The notes below the pieces were generated by a model. That model ran no database searches. It had not been told where the DNA came from and saw only the letters and a program-made list of their open reading frames with translations. This document shows, piece after piece, positions 1 to 6,629 of a stretch of DNA of 64,000 nt (positions within the stretch are counted from its first letter, which is position 1; each line of letters opens with the position of its first letter). The position numbers and the translations under genes were made by a program. Location of the stretch: contig NZ_JAAKEN010000009.1 of the NCBI RefSeq assembly GCF_011039175.1, positions 1 through 64,000 of the forward strand, in the 5' to 3' direction. Source of the stretch: Slackia sp. ZJ119. GTDB lineage: Bacteria > Actinomycetota > Coriobacteriia > Coriobacteriales > Eggerthellaceae.

Positions 1-128
1 TGTCAAGTCAGAATCCTACACACTTTTCTGCCTATACGAAAGTCGAGCGGTATCGACTTCAGAGCCATCTATTTGGCATCTGAACAGGGAAAACAACATG
101 AATTCTTACACACTTTTTTGCCTATATG
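1..128. mobile_element. possible insertion-sequence end at window edge
   Basis: Positions 7-37 and 98-128 are two diverged direct copies of one motif (core CTACACACTTTTCTGCC and CTTACACACTTTTTTGCC). A short hairpin (AAGTCGA/TCGACTT, 42-60) lies between them. The second copy cuts directly into the coding part of the toxin repeat at 122-160, as an inserted element would. The TTACACA core resembles the ends of IS256-type elements. No transposase is visible here; it would lie outside the window. This is inference from pattern only. Confidence 0.3.
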
Positions 129-160
129 CCCAGAGTGAGCAACTCAGGCCACGTGACCAT
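122..160 (-). pseudogene. truncated copy of the small hydrophobic toxin ORF
   Basis: This is a second copy of the peptide gene found intact at 1455-1535. The promoter, ribosome site (GGGAGGAGG) and first ten codons (MVTWPELLTL) are kept. The frame then runs into the motif at 98-128 and stops after two more residues. The copy lies within a 94-bp repeat (132-225) that matches 1507-1600 with one visible mismatch. It probably became non-functional when a mobile element inserted. It lies just downstream of the TDT transporter gene, on the same strand. Confidence 0.45.
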
Positions 161-225
161 AGCATGCCTCCTCCCGAAAGAAGAAGCAGCCCCGCCCGTC
201 CCGTTCGCTTATTGTAACGGAAAAC
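132..225. repeat. 94-bp direct repeat, copy 1
   Basis: The segment is nearly identical to 1507-1600; one difference was seen, GTGACC against GTAACC. It holds, on the minus strand, a TACAAT promoter element, a GGGAGGAGG ribosome site and the first codons of the toxin peptide. The two copies flank the transporter gene, so the pair could support recombination that deletes or duplicates it. The repeat also supplies the last codons of the transporter. Confidence 0.85.
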
Positions 226-1285
226 GGGGTTCGAAACACTCTTCGAGGCGCTCGTCCGCTCTTTTCTCGGCAAGGACGTCGGGCGCACAAGGCCTGGTGA
301 ACTCACGGTAGAAGAAGCGGATGTAATGCGCGAGCACGAAGACGACCATGCCGGTGGCGAACAACGTCTCGCAGACGGTCAAAGCGCTGAGCAGCGTGCC
401 TGCTGCAGATCTCTCCAGCGCGAGGACCCTGGCTCCCGACAGATATTCAAGACCCCGCGAGAGCGCGGTGGCCGATATGACGAACGGGAACGTCATGGCG
501 GCAAAGCTCGGGTAAAAATTCAGCTTCAGGAACTTCGGAAGATGGAAGATCACGAAGAAGTAGAGCGCTTGGGCAAGCGTCAGCAGCGCGACGACGAACG
601 CTGTGCTCGGTTCGTCGTACACGGAGAGGTATCCCATCAAAGCCAGGCTTGCCGGGGCGGCATAGATGCAGAACAGGGGCCGCGCCGCCTCTGGAACTCG
701 GTGCTTGGCATAGCGAAACGTCACGAGCGCGAAAAGGGCGATGAAGCAAACGAAGCCGAACCAGAAGAGGATGCGGCCAAGCCCTTGCTGTCCGAACGCA
801 GGGGAAGTGACGGAGGCGGCGATGATGCCTACGTAGCAGATGAAGTACGTGGGGAAGACCTCGGGCAGCTTCAACTTGCGCATGAACCTGGCCGTGAACC
901 AGACGATGAGGGCGCAATGGCCGAAGACGGCAAAGGCCCAGATGGCGAAGGCTGCCTCGAAGGCAATGGGCGCTACGTGCCTTGCGAGCAGCATGATGCT
1001 CATGAAAAGGGTTCCCAATACGCTTGCGGCTATGGCGTTGCCGAGGTCGTCGTGCATCAGCTTGGGATGGACGACGACCTTCAAGACGAGGAGGGCAACC
1101 ATGACGAGGGAGAGGCTGCCGCAGACGATCTGGAGCACGTTGCTCCACGGCGCAAGAAGGTTCCCCAAAGACGCAAGCCCCAAAGCGACTCCCGCCGTCG
1201 GGACGGGCACTTTGGCAAGCGCGTCTCTTGGGCCGATCGCTTTTCTTTTCTCTGGTTCGCTTTCCGTCGCGTCGGTTCGTCCCAT
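209..1285 (-). CDS. TDT-family (TehA/SLAC1-like) transporter
   Basis: The product is a polytopic membrane protein of about 358 residues with roughly ten hydrophobic segments, starting near ALGLASLGNLLAPW. It matches the layout of the tellurite-resistance/dicarboxylate transporter (TDT) family, which includes TehA and the SLAC1 anion channels and moves small anions across the cytoplasmic membrane. ATG at 1285 is preferred because GAGGG lies about 11 bases upstream; ATG at 1312 has no ribosome site and overlaps the -35 of a plus-strand small RNA. The C-terminal residues PRFPLQ are encoded inside the 94-bp repeat at 132-225, so the 3' end may have been remodelled by that repeat. The substrate cannot be read from the sequence. 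Confidence 0.75.
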   Translation of the reverse strand: MGRTDATESEPEKRKAIGPRDALAKVPVPTAGVALGLASLGNLLAPWSNVLQIVCGSLSLVMVALLVLKVVVHPKLMHDDLGNAIAASVLGTLFMSIMLLARHVAPIAFEAAFAIWAFAVFGHCALIVWFTARFMRKLKLPEVFPTYFICYVGIIAASVTSPAFGQQGLGRILFWFGFVCFIALFALVTFRYAKHRVPEAARPLFCIYAAPASLALMGYLSVYDEPSTAFVVALLTLAQALYFFVIFHLPKFLKLNFYPSFAAMTFPFVISATALSRGLEYLSGARVLALERSAAGTLLSALTVCETLFATGMVVFVLAHYIRFFYREFTRPCAPDVLAEKRADERLEECFEPRFPLQ

Positions 1286-1311
1286 GTTCGATTTCGCCCT
1301 CAAGTCCGTCA

Positions 1312-1339
1312 TTGCAATTCGCAGAGATTTTGCTACAAT
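1312..1339 (+). promoter_or_regulatory. promoter of the small antisense RNA
   Basis: The -35 is TTGCAA (1312-1317), the spacer is 16 bases, and the -10 is TACAAT (1334-1339), preceded by TGC as an extended -10. This is among the better-formed promoters in the window. No plus-strand ORF of note follows, and a hairpin with a pyrimidine-rich tail comes about 100 bases later. Confidence 0.6.
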
Positions 1340-1345
1340 ACGGGA

Positions 1346-1452
1346 CAGGCGGCAACCCGCTACCATCGGGCGGCTGCTTCACAATAACTGGTCTATTGTG
1401 ATTGAAGAGCCGCTTTCCAGCTAGGGGGGCGGCCTTTCTCTTTCCATCGCAG
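1346..1452 (+). ncRNA. candidate antisense antitoxin RNA
   Basis: A predicted transcript of about 100 nt starts after the promoter at 1312-1339. It contains a hairpin CACAATA/TATTGTG (1380-1400). It ends at a hairpin (1409-1433: GCCGC arm, AGCTA loop, GCGGC arm, with G.U pairs formed only on this strand) followed by CTTTCTCTTT. It runs convergent to the 26-residue peptide gene at 1455-1535 and would pair with the 3' untranslated part of that mRNA. This is the usual layout of Gram-positive type I systems such as txpA/ratA and bsrG/SR4. It also lies antisense to the 5' leader of the transporter gene. No expression evidence is available. Confidence 0.5.
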
Positions 1453-1454
1453 GT

Positions 1455-1535
1455 CTATTCGCCTATCGACATCCCGAGCTTCACGGCCGCGATGATCAGC
1501 AACAACAGAGTGAGCAACTCAGGCCACGTAACCAT
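1455..1535 (-). CDS. small hydrophobic peptide, candidate type I toxin (Hol-Tox/TxpA-like)
   Basis: The ORF encodes 26 residues beginning MVTWPELLTLLLLIIAAVKL: one membrane-spanning helix and a short polar tail ending SIGE. Its ribosome site GGGAGGAGG lies 6 bases before the ATG, one of the strongest in the window. TACAAT upstream (about 1581-1586 on the minus strand) could be its -10. The size, single helix and MVT start resemble the putative holin-like toxins and TxpA/Fst-type membrane toxins of Gram-positive type I toxin-antitoxin loci. The convergent small RNA at 1346-1452 fits the antitoxin role. A truncated duplicate lies at 122-160. It could instead be a non-toxic small membrane peptide. 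Confidence 0.55.
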   Translation of the reverse strand: MVTWPELLTLLLLIIAAVKLGMSIGE

Positions 1536-1600
1536 AGCATGCCTCCTCCCGAAAGAAGAAGCAGCCCCGCCCGTCCCGTTCGCTTATTGTAACGGAAAAC
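1507..1600. repeat. 94-bp direct repeat, copy 2
   Basis: This is the partner of 132-225. Here the minus-strand reading carries the complete promoter, ribosome site and start of the intact toxin peptide. The right edge joins a partial CTAG-type inverted-repeat element (1603-1660). Confidence 0.85.
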
Positions 1601-1602
1601 GC

Positions 1603-1660
1603 CGATTGATTCCGCCCTGCGAGCCCAGACCAAGACGGCTTTGGTCAGCGTTTCCCTAGG
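1603..1660. mobile_element. partial CTAG-type miniature inverted-repeat element
   Basis: The segment matches the right half of the elements at 31503-31663, 56800-56882 and 60126-60285: ATTCCGCCCTGCG, then GACGGCTTTGGTCAG, then CGTTTCCCTAG. The left terminal GGGAAACACTGATC is missing, so the copy is truncated or rearranged where it meets the 94-bp repeat. Confidence 0.6.
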
Positions 1661-1740
1661 CCATCTCCCATCGGTTGACGGTGCGATGACCGACTGAACA
1701 CCGCGTTCTTCTGTCGGCTGTCCCGAAAAAGTCCGTGCAG

Positions 1741-1746
1741 TATAAT
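1741..1746 (+). promoter_or_regulatory. -10 element before the GTPase gene
   Basis: A perfect TATAAT lies 26 bases before the GTPase start codon. No good -35 is seen (ctgtcc at 1718-1723 with a 17-base spacer). Confidence 0.4.
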
Positions 1747-1771
1747 TCCGCGAAGACGGAAAGGCTGCTTT

Positions 1772-2956
1772 ATGGAATACGGAAACGTTCTCGTTATAGG
1801 AAATTCGGGCGTCGGCAAGTCGACGCTCATAAACGCCGTGTTGGGAAACGACGTCAAGGAAAAGGCGCTTGCCGGCACCGGCACCAGCGGCACGACGAAA
1901 GAGCTGAAGATTTACGAAAGCGACGCCATACCTTTCAGGATCATCGACACCATCGGCTTCGAGCCCTCTATTTTCAAGAGGCATGCCGCCATCAAGGCGG
2001 TGAAGAAGTGGTCCAAGGAAAGCGCGAAAGACGAGAACAGCGACAAGAAGATCAACGTCATATGGTTCTGCGTCGAGGGGACGTCGAGCAAGTTGTTCCC
2101 CGAATCCATCAAAAGCCTCTCGAAAGCGACGGCTTTATGGAAGTCGGTGCCCGTCATCGTCGTCATAACCAAGTCGTACTCCGTTCCGGACCGTGAGGCG
2201 AACATGCAGATGGTGCGTAGTGCTTTCGCGGCGCAGAAGCATTACGCAAAGAACCTCAAAGGCGTGATACCGGTCGTTGCCAAAACGTTCACGCTGAACG
2301 ACACGGCGTTTGCTGCGCCCGAAGGAATCTCGGAGCTCATCGACGCGACGAACGCCGTCATGCCCGAGGGAATCAAGGCTGCGGCCAAGGACATATCCGC
2401 GTTCAAGCTGAACCGCAAACGCGCATTGGCCCAGAGCGTGGTGGGCGCGTCGACGGTCGGCGGGGCCACGGTCGGCGCGGTCCCCATCCCCATTGCGGAC
2501 GCGATGATCCTTTCGCCCATAGAAGTTTTGGAGATCAATTCGATCGCGAAGATCTACGGGATCAAGGACAACGAAGAGTCGAAGCGGTTCATCAACTCGA
2601 TAGTCGAGGTCGGAACGGCCAGCGCGGCGGCCAAGGCCGCCATCAGCGCTTTGAAGGCGATACCGGGCATCAACCTGGCGGCCGGCGTGCTGAACGCCGT
2701 CATTGCCGCAGGGTTTGTGGCGGCCATCGGCGAGGGCTCCATCTACGCCTTTGAGAAGATCTACCTGGGGGAGAAGACCTTGGACGACATTGACTGGATC
2801 AAGAAGTTCATGGAGTCGAGGCTCTCCAGCGAGTTTGTCGACAAGGTTGGCAAGGGTATGCAGAAAGTAGCTGAGAGCGGCGGGGGCAAAAACATGGCGG
2901 CGATGATTTCGAGCGTCGTGGTCCAGCTGTTTGCGCCTGGTGGCGGGAAGAATTAG
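1772..2956 (+). CDS. P-loop GTPase with C-terminal YcjF/DUF697-like hydrophobic domain
   Basis: The 394-residue protein starts with a G1 loop GNSGVGKST (about residues 10-18). A G2-like threonine (GTTKEL) and a G3 motif DTIGFE follow. The G4-like motif ITKSY departs from the usual NKxD/TKxD by having serine in place of aspartate. From about residue 220 the protein becomes alanine- and isoleucine-rich with helical hydrophobic stretches (VGASTVGGATVGAVPIPIAD, then GINLAAGVLNAVIAAGFVAA), as in the DUF697/YcjF class of membrane-associated Era/Obg-like GTPases. An AAAGG ribosome site lies upstream and a short leader follows the TATAAT at 1741. It stands alone. It is likely a membrane-associated GTP-binding protein of unknown role. 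Confidence 0.75.
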   Translation: MEYGNVLVIGNSGVGKSTLINAVLGNDVKEKALAGTGTSGTTKELKIYESDAIPFRIIDTIGFEPSIFKRHAAIKAVKKWSKESAKDENSDKKINVIWFCVEGTSSKLFPESIKSLSKATALWKSVPVIVVITKSYSVPDREANMQMVRSAFAAQKHYAKNLKGVIPVVAKTFTLNDTAFAAPEGISELIDATNAVMPEGIKAAAKDISAFKLNRKRALAQSVVGASTVGGATVGAVPIPIADAMILSPIEVLEINSIAKIYGIKDNEESKRFINSIVEVGTASAAAKAAISALKAIPGINLAAGVLNAVIAAGFVAAIGEGSIYAFEKIYLGEKTLDDIDWIKKFMESRLSSEFVDKVGKGMQKVAESGGGKNMAAMISSVVVQLFAPGGGKN

Positions 2957-3992
2957 GGCGCGGGGATGTCGGAGGGGTGCCTGCCGGGTCGGTTTATGGC
3001 TTGGTAGGGGCTCTTTCTTGTTGGGTTGCTGTGGGGGGGAGTGGTGGTTGGTGATGGTTTTGATTCAGTACTTAGTACGATTTTTGGTACGCCTTGCCGG
3101 AAACAGCCGTGGGGTGGGGCAGAAACCCCAGGTGAGCTTGCCATGGAGTGTGGCAGGGCTTTCAGGGGCGGCTTTGGTATGAGGTAAAAGCCTCGGGGGG
3201 GGGCTTGGGGCGAGGCCGAATTTCCAGGCGATCCGGATTTAAGGCGGGGCAGGGCGCCCGAAGGCGGGATTTCGAGCGGCTTGGTATGAAGAAATTGTGT
3301 GTTGGAGACGGAAGAGGCCGAATCGCCCCCTTCGCGCATCAACTTGCTGGAATTCGGGCTGCAAAACGGCGTATGCAGCGGCGTTTGGGCGCGTTTTGGC
3401 TTGATGGGCGGCTTTGTTGCGGCAGATATACCGCAGCTGTGTCGAGCAAAGGACCCTTCTGCGCCTCAAATGATGCAGAGATCGCCAGATTTCGGCTGAA
3501 AATCTCCAACACACAATTCCTTCATATGCAGGCCCCGGCAAAAGGGGCGCCCGTGCCGGAAAACGCGCATAATCGCCGGGAAGTACTGCATAAAAGCGCA
3601 GAGGACGTGCATGGGCTTCGCCATGGACTGCGGCAACCCCGGCGGGAGCTCCGCCAAGGTCCGCACGAGCCCCGGCGGGCACCACGCGGGCGCAAACCCC
3701 GGCAGGGGCGTCCTGCGGGCCTCGGCAGGGCCCGTGCAAACACCGGCGGGGTGACGGGGGGCGGGGGTAGGGAACACGTGGGCACAAACGCCGGTGGGGG
3801 GGTGACACCGGCCGAAGCACCACGCGGGCGCCGGCAGGGACCACGCGGGCGCCGGCGGGGGCGTCCTGCGGGCCTCGTCAGGGCCCGTGCAAACACCGAC
3901 GGGAGCGTCCCCCTGTCACCCATCGGGGGTTGCCACTCCGCTCGGACGGAGCGGCAGCCCCCGCCCCGCTGCTCGGCCCTTCCCGCTCGTCT
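2957..3992. other. long GC-rich spacer with repeats, no supported gene
   Basis: This is about 1 kb between the GTPase and the first surface protein. It holds a 242-bp inverted-repeat element (3285-3526) and a GC-rich stretch (about 3610-3910) of degenerate units around CCCCGGCGGG. One block (GTCCTGCGGGCCTCG followed by CAGGGCCCGTGCAAACACCG) occurs at about 3708-3747 and again at about 3866-3900. Open frames here have repeat-driven composition and no recognisable domain, so none is called. Confidence 0.6.
3285..3526. mobile_element. 242-bp inverted-repeat element, family 2 (copy 1)
   Basis: The left end (3285-3308, TATGAAGAAATTGTGTGTTG...) is a near-perfect inverted match to the right end (3503-3526). 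The same end sequence, inverted-repeat layout and size recur at 32604-32847. The inner arms also correspond (GCGCATCA... against CTGCATCATTTGAGG). The element encodes nothing recognisable. It looks like a non-autonomous miniature inverted-repeat transposable element; no partner transposase was identified. Confidence 0.6.
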
Positions 3993-6188
3993 CTAGCGTC
4001 CGGGGCGCCAGCGGCCGTCGGGGCCGACGTAGTAGCCACCGACCCTCGTGTTCGCCGCCATGGCGCCGGAGCCGGGGCGCAGGTAATACCAAGAGTTCGC
4101 CGAGGTCGGCTTGCCGGTCCTTCCGTCGACGCGCTGCCAGCCCTCAAGCATGCGCCCGAACGTGCCGTCGTGCGTGGCGTTCAGCAGATACCACGCCCTG
4201 CCCACCTTCTGCCAGCCGGAGAGCATGGCGCCCGACCCCTTGAAGCGGTACCACGCGCCGTCCACAAGCCGCCAACCCGTGGCCATCGCGCCCTCTGTGC
4301 CCTCGCCCTTCTCGGCGAGGTAATACCAGGTGGCGCCATCCTTCTTCCATCCAGTCGCCATCGATCCTTCCACGCCCTCGCCTGCGCCGCTGAGGTAGTA
4401 CCACGCGCCGCCGACCTTCTGCCAACCCGTTGCCATCGCGCCGGACTGCTCCAGGTAGTACCACGTGCCGTCCACCTCTTGCCAGCCCGTGGCCATCGCG
4501 CCCGATTCCTTCAGGTAATACCACTCTCCGTTGACCTGTTCCCAGCCCGTTTGCATGGCGCTGTCCGAAAAGTAGTACCAGTCGCCGCCGACTTCCTGCC
4601 AGCCCTCTTCGACAAGCCCGCCGTCCTCGTCAACGAGCTGCCAGGTGCCGTCGGCGTCCTCGACCCAGCCGTTCGCGTCCGGCTCAAGGGCGGGGATCGC
4701 CTTCCTTTCCGTGAAGCCGCAGACGCCGCACGCGCGGGCCTGGGCGCCCTCTTCGGCCGTGGTGGGCTCTTTTTCCGTGGTCCACCCGCCGAAGGCGTGG
4801 GGCTCCTTCGCGCTCGCGACGTTGCAGCCCGGCACCGTGCAGGTCCGCCAGTGGGCGTGCGCGTCGCGCTCCCAGGGGGCGCCTGCGAAGCCGTGCTCGT
4901 GAGGGGCCGGCCCCGTGGCGGGGATGGGCTCGGTCCTCGTCGCGCCGCAGACCGCGCACGTGAAGGTCAGCACGCCGTCCTGCGTCGCCGTCGGCTCCGT
5001 GGTTGTGACGCCCTCGCCGAAGTCGTGGCCGGGGGCGGGGAGCGTGGCGGCGTCCTTCGTCTCGCTGCACCTTGCGCAATGGACCGACTCGCTGCCGTCT
5101 TCCGTGCAGGTCGGCGGCACGTCGACGGTCGGGGAGTCCTCCCAGGCGTGCCCCAGGGCGGGGACGGCCTCGGTCTGCGAGACGCTGCAGCGGAGGCACG
5201 CACGCGTCTTGGAGCCGGCCTCGTCGCACGTCGGCTCGACGTCCGTCTCCCACGCGCCGAAGGCGTGCCCCAGGGCGGGGAGGGTGAAGTCCCTCGTCGT
5301 CGTGCAGTATTCGCACTGGACCCTCTCTTTTCCGCTCGAGGTGCAGGTGGGGCGCGACGTGACCGTGGAGTCGCCCGTCCAGACGTGCTCGGCGCTCACG
5401 ACGTACTTGTCGCCGCTTCCGGTTTGCGTAGCGCAGCCGGTGAGGTATTTCGCGACATCGGTATTGAACGTGCCGCCGGAAATAGATATGGTTGTTTCTG
5501 TACCGCAATCATTTACTGAGGGTGCATTATCGTCCTCAGAATTTTTACCTCCGGTGTATGTGCCGCTCTCGACGGTAATCTCCCCAGCAGGATCTGCCCA
5601 GATGGCGTAGAACTTCTTGCTGCTTGCATCAAAGGTGCAGTCTATCAAGGTGACGGAGGCAACGAAAACGTTGATGCCGCCGTTTGAGGTAACGTTTTGC
5701 ACTGTTATGGATGTGTTTGCAGTGCCGTTGCCTATAAAAAGAGGATAGTTAACAAGATCGATCTCAGAGTTGTCAAGAGGAAGATTCGATGGGCTTGCAA
5801 TTCTACCATTTTTGATAGTGGCATTTTCGCCCTGAAAAACCGCCATCAATGTTTTGGAAACGGTTACGGTATGGCCGTTCAAATCAAGTGTTGAACCCTT
5901 TTTTAGATTGTATTCTGTAGTTCTCTCACCAATTACTTCATCAGCCACTTCAAAATCCCGAAGCAGCTTGATCGTGTCGCCCTCGCTTGCGGCGTTAATG
6001 GCTTCCAGAAGAGTGTCGTAAGATTTGTCGCCGACCTGGGCAACGGATCCTTCGGACGCCTCTGCCGCCCCAGAGGCGTCCGCGACATCCTCTTCGGCTC
6101 CGAAGGCCGCCGCCGGGGTGAGCGAGCAGAGCATGGTCGCTGCCAGCACGGTCGCAAAGGCGCGATGAACGAACGGTTTCGGCTTCAT
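3993..6188 (-). CDS. secreted cell-wall-binding surface protein with KW repeats
   Basis: The protein has about 731 residues. The N-terminus has a signal peptide (MKPKPFVHRAF, then a hydrophobic core to about TPAAAFGAEE). The next ~250 residues form a repetitive, beta-solenoid-like region (TLLEAINAASEGDTIKLLRD, TLDLNGHTVTV), as in many Gram-positive surface adhesins. Four to five repeats with paired CxxC cysteines follow (CTSSGKERVQCEYC, CDEAGSKTRACLRC, CTEDGSESVHCARC). The C-terminus has about nine CW_binding_1-type repeats (pattern GWQEVDGTWYYLEQSGAMAT), which hold such proteins on wall polymers. ATG 6188 is chosen because GAAAGGAT precedes it and the signal peptide starts there. It lies head-to-head with its paralogue at 6630. 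The ligand or target is unknown. Confidence 0.8.
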   Translation of the reverse strand: MKPKPFVHRAFATVLAATMLCSLTPAAAFGAEEDVADASGAAEASEGSVAQVGDKSYDTLLEAINAASEGDTIKLLRDFEVADEVIGERTTEYNLKKGSTLDLNGHTVTVSKTLMAVFQGENATIKNGRIASPSNLPLDNSEIDLVNYPLFIGNGTANTSITVQNVTSNGGINVFVASVTLIDCTFDASSKKFYAIWADPAGEITVESGTYTGGKNSEDDNAPSVNDCGTETTISISGGTFNTDVAKYLTGCATQTGSGDKYVVSAEHVWTGDSTVTSRPTCTSSGKERVQCEYCTTTRDFTLPALGHAFGAWETDVEPTCDEAGSKTRACLRCSVSQTEAVPALGHAWEDSPTVDVPPTCTEDGSESVHCARCSETKDAATLPAPGHDFGEGVTTTEPTATQDGVLTFTCAVCGATRTEPIPATGPAPHEHGFAGAPWERDAHAHWRTCTVPGCNVASAKEPHAFGGWTTEKEPTTAEEGAQARACGVCGFTERKAIPALEPDANGWVEDADGTWQLVDEDGGLVEEGWQEVGGDWYYFSDSAMQTGWEQVNGEWYYLKESGAMATGWQEVDGTWYYLEQSGAMATGWQKVGGAWYYLSGAGEGVEGSMATGWKKDGATWYYLAEKGEGTEGAMATGWRLVDGAWYRFKGSGAMLSGWQKVGRAWYLLNATHDGTFGRMLEGWQRVDGRTGKPTSANSWYYLRPGSGAMAANTRVGGYYVGPDGRWRPGR

Positions 6189-6629
6189 GGTCCTATCCTT
6201 TCGGTGATGCGATGCACGGGCTTGTTGCGGAAGCCGCAGGTGGGCTTCCGTTTCATACAGTATGTCACGGGCAAGCGACGGCTGCATCACAAGAAAGCAA
6301 AACGTTTACAAAACCGATTGCCATCATGCAAGTTTCGGTGCGATCCGACAGAGGGCGAGCCGTCGGTTTCGTACAAGTTTCGACGTATGTGGGAGCTTTT
6401 TCGTCGCATTTTGTCCCCTTTCCGTCGCGCCATTCCCTGACGTGCTCCTATCCGAAATGCAGTCCTGAAGAGGGGACATGCAAGAAGAGCTGCGCCGTTT
6501 CTGTGTGTCATAAACAGATTGTTTTCCGTAATAATTATCGAGCAACCAGGGACCATCTCGAATGCGGCGGTCGCTACAATGAATAAGTGGGAATTTGAAG
6601 AATATATGTATCTTTAGGAGGTCTTCCCT
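6189..6629. promoter_or_regulatory. divergent promoter region between paired surface-protein genes
   Basis: This is 441 bases with no gene. A TACAAT (6575-6580) lies 49 bases before the plus-strand start and could be its -10; no clear -35 was found. The stretch is somewhat less GC-rich than the flanking genes. Because it separates two paralogues transcribed outward, shared regulation or phase-variable expression is possible. No operator palindrome was recognised. Confidence 0.4.

Noticed and set aside
326-1387. Long plus-strand open frames opposite the transporter gene
   Set aside because: Their composition (runs of R, E, D and G) is that of a shadow frame of a hydrophobic GC-rich gene, with no domain or ribosome site.
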